A DNA stretch of 64,000 bases from Acidimicrobiia bacterium (lineage in GTDB: Bacteria; Actinomycetota; Acidimicrobiia; Acidimicrobiales; Aldehydirespiratoraceae): positions 126,655 through 190,654 of the forward strand of contig JAJEDD010000018.1 of NCBI GenBank assembly GCA_022821685.1. The letters are read 5' to 3'. The position numbers were made by a program, and so were the translations under genes. Under the pieces are notes generated by a model. That model was not told the DNA's origin, made no database searches, and was given only the letters and a program-made list of their open reading frames with translations. Shown one piece after another: positions 17,528 to 24,075 of the stretch (position 1 is its first letter; the number at the start of each line of letters is the position of its first letter).

Positions 17528-17606
17528 AGCCGGCGCGACGCGCAGTGTGTGCAGGCAGATGTGGCGTGCGGGGCGGCGGGAAGGGCCCGACGTCGTGAAG
17601 CCGGCG
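17501..17606 (+). repeat. 71-bp tandem duplication of a gene-start region
   Basis: The 35-bp segments 17501-17535 and 17572-17606 differ at one base and are offset by exactly 71 nt. Both contain GGGAAGGG, a GTG start and the codons for VKPA. The second copy is the start of the medium subunit; the first is a duplicate start that now heads mini-ORF 2. Confidence 0.85.
17524..17598 (+). other. Bridging mini-ORF 2 (24 codons) before the medium subunit
   Basis: GTG 17524 overlaps the stop of mini-ORF 1; the frame ends at TGA 17596-17598, overlapping the GTG 17595 start of the medium subunit (GTGA). The peptide starts VKPA like the medium subunit itself, showing it arose by the 71-bp duplication. 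Same length as the mini-ORF at 29622-29696. Confidence 0.45.
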
Positions 17607-18461
17607 CCGTTCGCGTACTGCCGGCCCGACAGCGTGGCCGAAGCGGTCGAAGTGCTGGCCTCATCGGAGTCGAGCCGGGTCCTGGCCGGCGGGCAGAGCC
17701 TGATCCCGGCCATGAACTTCCGCCTCACCGACGTGTCGGTGCTGGTCGACATCCGCGCTATCGCCGGACTGGACTCGGTGACCGTGGACGCTGACGGCGT
17801 GACCGTCGGCGCGGCCGCCACCCAGAGCCGGGTGCTGGCCGACGCCGGCGCCGCCCGGGCGGTTCCGGGACTGCGGGCCGCGCTGCGCCATGTGGGGCAT
17901 CTGCAGATCCGCAACCGGGGCACCGTCTGCGGCAGCCTCGCCCACGCCGACCCGGCTGCAGAACTGCCCGCTTTGGCCGTGGCCACCGACGCCCGCATTC
18001 GAGTGACCGGACCCGGTGGGCGCCGCGAGATCGCGGCCCGCGACTTCTTCTGCGGGCCGTTCTGGACCGCGCTAGAGGACGGCGAGTTGGTGACCGAGGC
18101 CTGGTTCCCGGCGACGCGCCCGGATTCGGTCACGGTGGTGGACGAGCTCGCCCGCCGCGCCGGGGACTTCGCCGTGGCTGGGCTGGTCGCCATGATCGAC
18201 GCATCCGACGGCGCGGTGCGCACCAGTCGCCTTGTCGGCTTCGGGGTCGGCGGCGCCCCCCTGCGCCTGGGCTCCGCCGAGGCGGCGCTGGCTGGCTGGA
18301 GCGCGGGCCGGCCCACGGCAGACATCGAACAGGCTGCAGCCGCCGACTGCGCCGATGCCTTCGACGACATCCACGCCACCAGCTGGTACCGCCGGGAGGC
18401 GGTCGCCGCGCTGGTGCTGCGAGCCGCCCGAACTGCGCTCGCTGCCAAGGAGCAACTATGA
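17595..18461 (+). CDS. Molybdenum hydroxylase FAD-binding (medium) subunit, cassette 1, 288 aa
   Basis: CoxM/XdhB-like flavoprotein: FAD contacts AGGQSLIPAMNFRL (~30-45) and NRGTVCGSLAHADPAAELPAL (~110-130), then the CO_deh_flav_C domain with ARRAGDFAVAGLVA. Starts VKPAPFAYCRP at GTG 17595, which aligns with the cassette-2 paralogue VKPPPFLYCRP. Upstream in-frame codons are non-homologous. Passes electrons from the Fe-S subunit to its acceptor. The end overlaps the small subunit by 4 nt (ATGA 18458). Confidence 0.9.
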   Translation: MKPAPFAYCRPDSVAEAVEVLASSESSRVLAGGQSLIPAMNFRLTDVSVLVDIRAIAGLDSVTVDADGVTVGAAATQSRVLADAGAARAVPGLRAALRHVGHLQIRNRGTVCGSLAHADPAAELPALAVATDARIRVTGPGGRREIAARDFFCGPFWTALEDGELVTEAWFPATRPDSVTVVDELARRAGDFAVAGLVAMIDASDGAVRTSRLVGFGVGGAPLRLGSAEAALAGWSAGRPTADIEQAAAADCADAFDDIHATSWYRREAVAALVLRAARTALAAKEQL

Positions 18462-18970
18462 CTTCAGAGGCGCTTACCGAGGTGGCCGTGGGCATAACCG
18501 TCAACGGGAGGTTGAGCCGGCACCGCGTGCCCGCCCGGCTGCTGCTGTCGGACTACATCCGCGACGTGGCCGGCCTCACCGGCACCCACGTCGGCTGCGA
18601 GCACGGCTACTGCGGCTCCTGCACCGTGATCGTGGACGGCGACGCGGTGCGGTCGTGCCTGATGCTGGCCGCCCAGGCCGATGGCGCTGAGATCCGCACG
18701 GTCGAGGATCTCGCCGACTCCGCCACCGGCGCGCTGTCGCCCATGCAGCAGGCCTTCCACGACCACCATGCCCTGCAGTGCGGCTTCTGCACCGCGGGCT
18801 TCCTGATGACGCTCGAGAGCGTCGACCCGGCCGAGTGGCGGTCGCCCGAACGCACCGTGGAGCTGCTGTCGGGCAACCTCTGCCGCTGCACCGGCTACCA
18901 GAACATCACCGAAGCGGTGGCGGCGGCCTGGAGCACCAACCACGAAGAGGGAGGAACCCAACATGGCTGA
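18458..18970 (+). CDS. Molybdenum hydroxylase 2Fe-2S (small) subunit, cassette 1, 170 aa
   Basis: CoxS/XdhC-like. N-terminal plant-type ferredoxin cluster GCEHGYCGSCTVIVDGDAVRSC, and C-terminal helical-bundle cluster CGFCTAGF with CRCTGY. Transfers electrons between molybdopterin and FAD subunits. ATGA-overlaps the medium subunit and overlaps the next gene (ferredoxin, ATG 18963) by 8 nt. Confidence 0.92.
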   Translation: MTSEALTEVAVGITVNGRLSRHRVPARLLLSDYIRDVAGLTGTHVGCEHGYCGSCTVIVDGDAVRSCLMLAAQADGAEIRTVEDLADSATGALSPMQQAFHDHHALQCGFCTAGFLMTLESVDPAEWRSPERTVELLSGNLCRCTGYQNITEAVAAAWSTNHEEGGTQHG

Positions 18971-19175
18971 CGCAACCGTTGAGGTGAATCGCGACACCTG
19001 CATCGTGTCGGGGATGTGCGCCTCGCTGGCCCCCGACATCTTCGACATCGACGACGACGGCACCCGCCTGGAGATCCTGAGGCCGACCGTTCCGCCCGAA
19101 CTGATGGATGACGCTCGAAGCGCCGAGGCCTGCTGCCCGGTGTCGGCCATCACGGTGACCATCGAAGAAGGGTGA
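18963..19175 (+). CDS. Small ferredoxin (3Fe-4S/4Fe-4S type), 70 aa
   Basis: Compact acidic ferredoxin: C13-x5-C19 (CIVSGMC) near the N-terminus and CCP near residue 57, with DIFDIDDDG in between. This layout is that of the monocluster ferredoxins that feed P450s and Rieske oxygenases in actinobacteria. It sits directly upstream of Rieske oxygenase 2, with a GTGA/ATGA mini-ORF in between, so it is the likely electron donor for it. No cognate ferredoxin reductase is in the window. GGAGG lies 8 nt upstream of ATG. Confidence 0.88.
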   Translation: MADATVEVNRDTCIVSGMCASLAPDIFDIDDDGTRLEILRPTVPPELMDDARSAEACCPVSAITVTIEEG

Positions 19176-19201
19176 ACCTTGAAGAGGTGACAACACCATG
19201 A
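19172..19201 (+). other. Bridging mini-ORF (9 codons) between ferredoxin and Rieske 2
   Basis: GTG 19172 overlaps the ferredoxin stop (GTGA) and the frame ends at TGA 19199-19201, overlapping ATG 19198 of the Rieske gene (ATGA). It carries a GAAGAGG Shine-Dalgarno-like sequence. Double-overlap geometry as at six other junctions. Confidence 0.4.
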
Positions 19202-20304
19202 CCATGACCCAAGACCGCGCCGCGACCCAAGCCCCTGATTCCATCGCGGGATTCGAGCCTCAGGGCAACACCCAGCTCGACATGGCCGGCGAGGAGCGGC
19301 TCTACCAGCAGCTCAAGCGCTTCTGGCAGCCGGTGGCCTTCTCGGCCGACCTGACCGACGAGCCCCACCAGGTCACGCTGTTCGAGACCCGCTTGGCCGT
19401 GGTCCGCCTCGACGGGGTCGCCCACACCTTCAGCGATATCTGCCGCCACCGCGGCTCGGCGCTGTCGCTGGGCCGCATCGACGGCTGCCGGCTGCGCTGC
19501 GCCTACCACGGCTGGGCCTACGACGCCGAGGGCACGGTGGTCGACATCCCGGCCCGCCCCGAGCTCAACGGCAAGCTGGTAGCCCAGCTTCCCACCTACC
19601 CGACCATCGAGGCCGGCGGCCTGGTGTGGACCTGCCTCGCGGGCGAGACGCCGCGCTTCGGCCCGTCGGAGTGCCCCGAACTGGACGACCCCGCCTACCA
19701 TTTCCTGCGCTTCGAGCCTTACGAGTGGGATTGCTCGGTGGCCCGCCGCCTGGAGAACTACTTCGATTTCTCACACTTCGCCCATGTGCACCACGGCATC
19801 CTCGGCGACCGTGACGAGGCGGAGATCGCCGACTATGAGGTGTCGAGGCACGGAGCCGAGCTGCGAATCACTGCCGGTCCGTTCATCGAGTACACCGACA
19901 ACGTCAAGAACTCGGCGGTTGAGCACGACGGCCTGACCTACGAGGCCTGGAAGCGCTACCGGGTGTTCATGCCCAACGCCATGAAGCTCAACAGCTCAGC
20001 CGGGGACACCGAGGACTTCGTGCTGTATGTGGCGGTCGCGCCGGTCAGTCGGAGACGGACCCGCTGCTTCACCTTCGTGGGCCGCAACTACGCGCTGGAC
20101 CGCGATCAGGAGTTCCACGACATGCAGTACGTGATCCTGGGCCAGGACCAGCCCATCGTGGAGTCGCAGCGCCCCGAGGAGCTGCCGGTCGACCTGACCG
20201 CGGAGATGCACGTCAAGGGGGCCGACGCGGGCACCGTCGAATACCGCCGCTGGCTGATCAGCATCGCCGGCGGCGACATCGAGCCGGCCCCCACCACCGA
20301 CTGA
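19198..20304 (+). CDS. Rieske non-heme iron oxygenase, alpha subunit (copy 2), 368 aa
   Basis: Rieske cluster C82-R-H84 and C101-A-Y-H104; mononuclear iron site LENYFDFSHFAHVHHG with H193 and H198, third ligand probably the Asp of GQDQPIVESQ. More similar to copy 3 (27740) than to copy 1: shared EYTDNVKN/EFTDNVKN, NAMKLNSSAG/NAMQLNSSAG and GRNYALD/GRNYGLD blocks. A 30-residue N-terminal extension is unique to this copy. Lies at the end of the cassette-1 operon directly after its ferredoxin. Predicted N- or O-demethylase or hydroxylase. Confidence 0.9.
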   Translation: MTMTQDRAATQAPDSIAGFEPQGNTQLDMAGEERLYQQLKRFWQPVAFSADLTDEPHQVTLFETRLAVVRLDGVAHTFSDICRHRGSALSLGRIDGCRLRCAYHGWAYDAEGTVVDIPARPELNGKLVAQLPTYPTIEAGGLVWTCLAGETPRFGPSECPELDDPAYHFLRFEPYEWDCSVARRLENYFDFSHFAHVHHGILGDRDEAEIADYEVSRHGAELRITAGPFIEYTDNVKNSAVEHDGLTYEAWKRYRVFMPNAMKLNSSAGDTEDFVLYVAVAPVSRRRTRCFTFVGRNYALDRDQEFHDMQYVILGQDQPIVESQRPEELPVDLTAEMHVKGADAGTVEYRRWLISIAGGDIEPAPTTD

Positions 20305-20317
20305 TAGGCCCAGCCCG

Positions 20318-20345
20318 AGAGGCCGAGCGAATAGGCAAGCGACCG
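20318..20345 (-). repeat. Partial copy of dispersed intergenic repeat (tail)
   Basis: AGAGGCCGAGCGAATAGGC followed by AAGCGACCGG matches the tail of the full repeats at 46061 and 62839 in reverse orientation. It lies 14 nt after the Rieske 2 stop codon. Confidence 0.6.
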
Positions 20346-20385
20346 GCCGCAGCCGCACGGTCGCGTCCCGCTGGGCGCGGCCCGA

Positions 20386-20391
20386 TACGGT
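20386..20391 (+). promoter_or_regulatory. -10 box of a probable leaderless promoter
   Basis: TACGGT fits TANNNT and ends 8 nt before GTG 20400, the preferred start of the GroES-like gene. No Shine-Dalgarno sequence is present. Confidence 0.4.
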
Positions 20392-20399
20392 TGGGCGCC

Positions 20400-20783
20400 G
20401 TGACTGCGACCGAGCCCCGAGCCGACCCCGTGTCGCGCAAAGACTCGGCGCCCGGCCCCCACGACGACGACCGGCTGCCGGTCAAGATGCTCAACGACCG
20501 CATCCTGGTGGCGGTGGGGGAGGCCGAGGGCGAGCGCCGCTCTACCGGCGGCATACTTATCCCGGCCACCGCCCAGGTCGGCAAGCGCCTCACCTGGGCC
20601 GAGGTGGTGGCGGTCGGGCCCAACGTCCGCAACATGGAGAAGGGCGATCGGGTGCTGTTCAACCCGGAGGACCGCTACGAGGTCGAGGTCCGCGGTCGCG
20701 ACTACATCATCCTGCGAGAGCGCGACATCCACGCCGTAGCCGCCGAGCGCCTCGACAAGGGCAGCACCGGCCTCTACCTGTAG
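20400..20783 (+). CDS. GroES/Cpn10-like co-chaperonin, 127 aa
   Basis: The Cpn10 fold is recognisable: MLNDRILVAVGEAEGERRSTGGILIP (N-terminal strand and mobile loop), GKRLTWAEVVAVGP, KGDRVLFNPEDRYEVEVRGRDYIILRERDI. An extra ~25-residue polar N-terminus precedes it. This is a divergent stand-alone GroES-like protein, as found in many actinobacteria besides the canonical groES-groEL operon; there is no groEL here. GTG 20400 is preferred over TTG 20391 because a TANNNT box overlaps the latter. Its link to the surrounding catabolic genes is doubtful. Confidence 0.8.
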   Translation: MTATEPRADPVSRKDSAPGPHDDDRLPVKMLNDRILVAVGEAEGERRSTGGILIPATAQVGKRLTWAEVVAVGPNVRNMEKGDRVLFNPEDRYEVEVRGRDYIILRERDIHAVAAERLDKGSTGLYL

Positions 20784-20847
20784 CCCGCCGAACCGAGGCC
20801 GCCGCCCCGCGTCAGAACCCTCCACCACGTCACCGCTGGTTGCTGCG

Positions 20848-22083
20848 CTACTGCTGGCTACTGCGCTTCATCTCCACGAACGGGAGCTCCGAGACCGCCG
20901 CGCCGACCTCGCATATTGAACCTGAGATCTTCCAATCCAGGACCACCTTCGTCCCGGGCTTCGCAGATGCGGTGCTGATCCGGGCGAGCCCGATGAGCCC
21001 GCCGACCCTGGGACTCCACGCAATGCTGTTGACGTACCCGACGTGGCCGTCCTCGGATCGGACCGGCAGCAGCGGGAACCGCCAGCGCTGCGGAACACGG
21101 GGGGGCACGCCCTGCGCAGCCTGCTGTGCCGCAATGTCTCGCCCGTCGATGCGCAGTCCGACTAGGCGTCGGGCCGGGCCACCGCTCTGGCGCTCGGCCA
21201 GCAACGCCTCCCTGCCGACGAAGTCTCCCTTCCCGAAGGCGACGAACCGGCCGATGTTCACTTCTTCGGGCGTCGCCTCCCACTGGACATGCTGCGGGGC
21301 GGTGGGATCGCCAGAATGGGTAGAGCTGTCAGGACCGGCTCTCGTGTAGTCGATAACAGGCAGGATGAGACCGGCTTCGATCCGGCCGACGTCCTCGGCC
21401 AGATCCCCGAGCGGCATCATCCCGAACGGCTCCCCCGCGGCGTACAGGATGTCCCACACCTCCAAGGCATCTCCGGCCCGTACCCAGAACTCGAAGCCGC
21501 GCTCTCCCGTGAAGCCCTGTCGCCAGATCCAGACGGTGGCTGAGCCGAGCCGGATTTCAACACCTCGGGAGAACCGCAGACCGGACAGGTCCTGTCCTGC
21601 CGCCCTCGCCAATATGTCGTCGGATGCCGGGCCCTGGATGTGGAGGATTCCCCACTCCTGTGTGACGTTCTCGACGGTCACATCGAAGCCCTCGGCGTTC
21701 TGCGCATACCAGATGTCCAGCGGGCTGGCGGTGTAGCCGAACTTCTGCTCGGAAATACGAAATAAGAGTCCGTCGCTTATGAGCTTGCCTCTATTATCGC
21801 AGAATGCATTGTAATAAGCATGTCTGAGTTCCATCTTCGAGATGTCGCGAATGGCGAGCCGCTGGAGAAACTCGACCACGTCAGGACCTGAGAAGAAGTA
21901 CATCTCAAGAGGTGACTTGTCCTCAAGAACGGCTGCGTCGCGCATCGCAGCCACTTCATGTTCGTGATCCCAGAACGACTCCGGGCGAAGGTAGACCACA
22001 TCACCGGCCGCCCACTCGGACCACGTGCCCGACTTGACGAGCGGGCCGATTCGCGGCGTGAATGGCGTTCCGCTGATCCGCAT
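20848..22083 (-). CDS. GcvT-like aminomethyltransferase-family protein (copy 2), 411 aa
   Basis: Paralogue of the gene at 5025: shares AYYNAFCDNRGKLISDG, LHIQGPASDDILARAAG, WRQGFTGERGFEFWV, RIEAGLILPVIDYTRAG and the C-terminal SELPFVEMKR. Predicted folate-dependent one-carbon transfer, as for copy 1. The stretch 21740-21830 is clearly more AT-rich than its surroundings, and codon use there is atypical. Start ATG 22081-22083 is preceded by AAGGGGG. The promoter with operator lies at 22138-22191, divergent from the second SBP gene. It is convergent with the groES-like gene. Confidence 0.82.
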   Translation of the reverse strand: MRISGTPFTPRIGPLVKSGTWSEWAAGDVVYLRPESFWDHEHEVAAMRDAAVLEDKSPLEMYFFSGPDVVEFLQRLAIRDISKMELRHAYYNAFCDNRGKLISDGLLFRISEQKFGYTASPLDIWYAQNAEGFDVTVENVTQEWGILHIQGPASDDILARAAGQDLSGLRFSRGVEIRLGSATVWIWRQGFTGERGFEFWVRAGDALEVWDILYAAGEPFGMMPLGDLAEDVGRIEAGLILPVIDYTRAGPDSSTHSGDPTAPQHVQWEATPEEVNIGRFVAFGKGDFVGREALLAERQSGGPARRLVGLRIDGRDIAAQQAAQGVPPRVPQRWRFPLLPVRSEDGHVGYVNSIAWSPRVGGLIGLARISTASAKPGTKVVLDWKISGSICEVGAAVSELPFVEMKRSSQQ

Positions 22084-22137
22084 CGTGTCAAGTCCCCCTT
22101 GCCTACCGGAGACGCACGAACCCGTCGGGCCCGTGAG

Positions 22138-22191
22138 ATTGATGCCATCAATACCCGCGGCGTAGTGTAGCGAGGGCCGCCCTCACGTCAA
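22138..22191 (-). promoter_or_regulatory. Promoter and downstream operator of the second GcvT-like gene
   Basis: On the minus strand TTGACG (22186-22191), a 16-nt spacer and TACACT (22164-22169) form a good promoter. About 11 nt downstream is a perfect inverted repeat ATTGATG-C-CATCAAT (22138-22152). The half-sites are the same as in the palindrome at 4977-4990 before the first GcvT-like gene, in opposite order. Confidence 0.6.
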
Positions 22192-22255
22192 GTCCGTGTC
22201 GCCAGCGGTGTCGGCGGCGTCACCCGCCTTGACAGCCGCAACATCAGCGCGCCAC

Positions 22256-22276
22256 CATATTGCTCTCGCCAATGTT
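22256..22276 (+). promoter_or_regulatory. Possible imperfect operator before the second SBP gene
   Basis: ATATTG and CAATGT flank a 7-nt centre with one mismatch, resembling the ATATTGC/GCAATAT repeat at 7877-7895. A TTGACA at 22229 lies too far from any -10 to call a promoter. Confidence 0.25.
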
Positions 22277-22309
22277 CAGGCCCCTTCAGCTGGGCGTGGA
22301 CACGACGGC

Positions 22310-22345
22310 ATGAAGGGGGCATCAACCATGAGGGGGCACCAATGA
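22310..22345 (+). other. Leader mini-ORF (11 codons) coupled to the second SBP gene
   Basis: ATG 22310 opens 11 codons ending at TGA 22343-22345, overlapping ATG 22342 of the SBP (ATGATG). The leader contains an 18-nt imperfect tandem repeat (ATGAAGGGGGC / ATGAGGGGGC) that doubles the Shine-Dalgarno sequence AGGGGG. Confidence 0.35.
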
Positions 22346-23460
22346 TGCGATTCACGATCCGATTGCTGGCCGCCGTGCTGGCTTTCTCGACCGTTCTGGC
22401 GGCTTGCGGAGACGACGAGCCCGAGCCGGCACCGGAACCGGCCGCGGAGCCAGATCCGGAACCCGCACCTGAGCCCGATCCAGAGCCCGTGGAGGAAGCT
22501 CCCGAGCCCGCGGCCAGTGAGGATCCCACGGGGCTCCACATCGCAGTCATCTTCGGGAATACCGCCGACGACACCTGGAGCACCTCGATGCTGGGGGCGC
22601 TCAACCGGGTGTCAGCCGAGGCCCCCTACGGCCTCGACATCACCTATGAGTACTTCGAGAACATCTCCTACGCCGACGGCGAGCGGGTTCTCCGCCAGAC
22701 CGCGGAGACCGGCGACTTCGACATGATCATCGCCCACAGCACCTACTCCGACTCGATCTACGCCATCAGGGACGACTTCCCAGACATCCTCTGGTCGTTC
22801 ACCGGATCCGGCAACGAGGGCCGGGGCGGCAACGGCTACTGGCTGGACGTGCTGCCCCACGAGGCCGCCTACCTCGCCGGCATCGCCGCGGGCCATCTCA
22901 ACGAGACCGGCATCATCGGCTCGGTGGCCGCATTCCCGTTCCCCAACGTGAACGGCCCGGTCAACGGGTTCTTCGCGGGTGCCCGCTCGGTGAACCCCGA
23001 CCTCGAGGTTCGGGTCACCTACATCGAGAGCTGGTTCGATCCGGCCGCCGCCCAGGAGGCCGGCGCCGCCCTCATCGAGGAGGGTGCCGACAGCCTCTAC
23101 GCGGCCTCAACGTTCGGCACGTTCCAGGCCGCGCTGGAGGCGGACAGGGTCTTCGCCATCGGCGATCTCGACGACCAGGAGGCGCTGGCCCCCGAGGTCG
23201 TCATCACCAGCGTGCTGATCCTGTGGGATCCGGGACTGAACGTGCTGATCGACGAGTGGTGGGCCCACGAGACCGCCGGCGATCCCTACGACGCCCCGAC
23301 CGAGCGGATCCAGTTCTACATGGCCGAGGGCGGCGCCGACATCGCACCGCTGAACGAGGCCCTCGTGCCCGCCGACGTCATCGCGGAGGTCAACGCCGCT
23401 CGGGACCAGATCCTGAACGGCGAGCTCGTCGTCGAGTTCAATCCGGGCGACGTCAGCTGA
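22342..23460 (+). CDS. BMP-family ABC transporter substrate-binding lipoprotein (copy 2), 372 aa
   Basis: Lipoprotein signal with lipobox LAAC (C22), then a Pro/Glu/Asp-rich spacer (residues ~26-62, repeats of PEPAPEP type). The BMP domain runs from LHIAVIFGNTADDTW through FTGSGNEGRGGNGYW, VAAFPFPNVNGPVNGF and SWFDPAAAQEAG. Homologous to the SBP at 9903 over the domain but with a completely different tether. AGGGGG lies 7 nt before ATG 22342. Predicted nucleoside-type ligand from family knowledge. A strong hairpin follows its stop, separating it from the downstream importer genes. Confidence 0.9.
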   Translation: MMRFTIRLLAAVLAFSTVLAACGDDEPEPAPEPAAEPDPEPAPEPDPEPVEEAPEPAASEDPTGLHIAVIFGNTADDTWSTSMLGALNRVSAEAPYGLDITYEYFENISYADGERVLRQTAETGDFDMIIAHSTYSDSIYAIRDDFPDILWSFTGSGNEGRGGNGYWLDVLPHEAAYLAGIAAGHLNETGIIGSVAAFPFPNVNGPVNGFFAGARSVNPDLEVRVTYIESWFDPAAAQEAGAALIEEGADSLYAASTFGTFQAALEADRVFAIGDLDDQEALAPEVVITSVLILWDPGLNVLIDEWWAHETAGDPYDAPTERIQFYMAEGGADIAPLNEALVPADVIAEVNAARDQILNGELVVEFNPGDVS

Positions 23461-23471
23461 TCCACTCGCTA

Positions 23472-23501
23472 GCGGCCGGCCCGCTAGGCCGGGCCGGCCG
23501 C
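23472..23501 (+). terminator. GC-rich stem-loop after the SBP gene
   Basis: GCGGCCGGCCC, 8-nt loop, GGGCCGGCCGC: a perfect 11-bp stem 11 nt after the SBP stop. There is no U-tract, so it may be an attenuating or mRNA 3'-end-protecting hairpin rather than a full terminator; such hairpins keep binding-protein mRNA in excess over permease mRNA. Confidence 0.55.
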
Positions 23502-23530
23502 CGGCAACAGCAGATCGGGGGGAGCCTCGC

Positions 23531-24022
23531 ATGCCGGAGCTGACTGAGCGAGAGCAACAGTTGTTGCGGCGGGCGATCGACGTTTCGAGACGCTCCCGCC
23601 AGAACGGGAACCATCCGTTCGGAGCGATCTTCGTCGACAGCTCGGGGCGGGTCCTCGCCGAGGCCGAGAACTCGGTGGTGACCACCGGAGACCTGATCGG
23701 CCATGCGGAGACCAACCTGGCCCGCGAGATGGGCCTCGCGCTCACTGCCGAGCAGATCGCCGGCGGCACCGTGTACGCGAGCTGCGAACCGTGCGCGATG
23801 TGCGCCGGCGCCATGTACTGGGCCGGCGTCACCCGCCTGGTCTACGGCATGAACGAGTCGGACCTGATGCCGTTCGACAACGGCGAGCGAGACGAGAACG
23901 CCACGATGACCGGGGTCGGGTGCCGGGCCGTGCTGGCCAGCGGGCAGCGCGCCATCGAGGTCAGCGGGCCGCATCTCGTGGACGAGGCGGTTCAGGTCCA
24001 TCACGGGTTCTGGGGCCCCTAG
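23531..24022 (+). CDS. Purine-type nucleoside/base deaminase (CDA superfamily), 163 aa
   Basis: Zinc deaminase of the guanine deaminase/TadA group: H58-A-E60 and P87-C88-A-M-C91 bind zinc and activate water; NHPFGAIFVD is the typical N-terminal strand. C-terminal GFWGP as in stand-alone deaminases. The length fits GuaD-like enzymes rather than TadA (no tRNA-binding C-terminal helix obvious). It lies inside the transporter operon, between SBP and ATPase, strongly suggesting that the imported compound is an aminopurine or similar heterocycle. Confidence 0.85.
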   Translation: MPELTEREQQLLRRAIDVSRRSRQNGNHPFGAIFVDSSGRVLAEAENSVVTTGDLIGHAETNLAREMGLALTAEQIAGGTVYASCEPCAMCAGAMYWAGVTRLVYGMNESDLMPFDNGERDENATMTGVGCRAVLASGQRAIEVSGPHLVDEAVQVHHGFWGP

Positions 24023-24075
24023 CGTCTCGGCGTCCCAACCCCGATGCCCACGGCTGTTTACCGTTCTTCGGTGCC

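Noticed and set aside
15048-20304. Aerobic CO dehydrogenase (coxMSL) operon
   Set aside because: The large subunits lack the form I AYXCSFR loop and sit with nucleoside-type importers and Rieske oxygenases; a purine or heterocycle hydroxylase fits better.
22229-22261. TTGACA...CATATT promoter for SBP 2
   Set aside because: The spacer is about 20 nt or more, too long for a normal -35/-10 pair.
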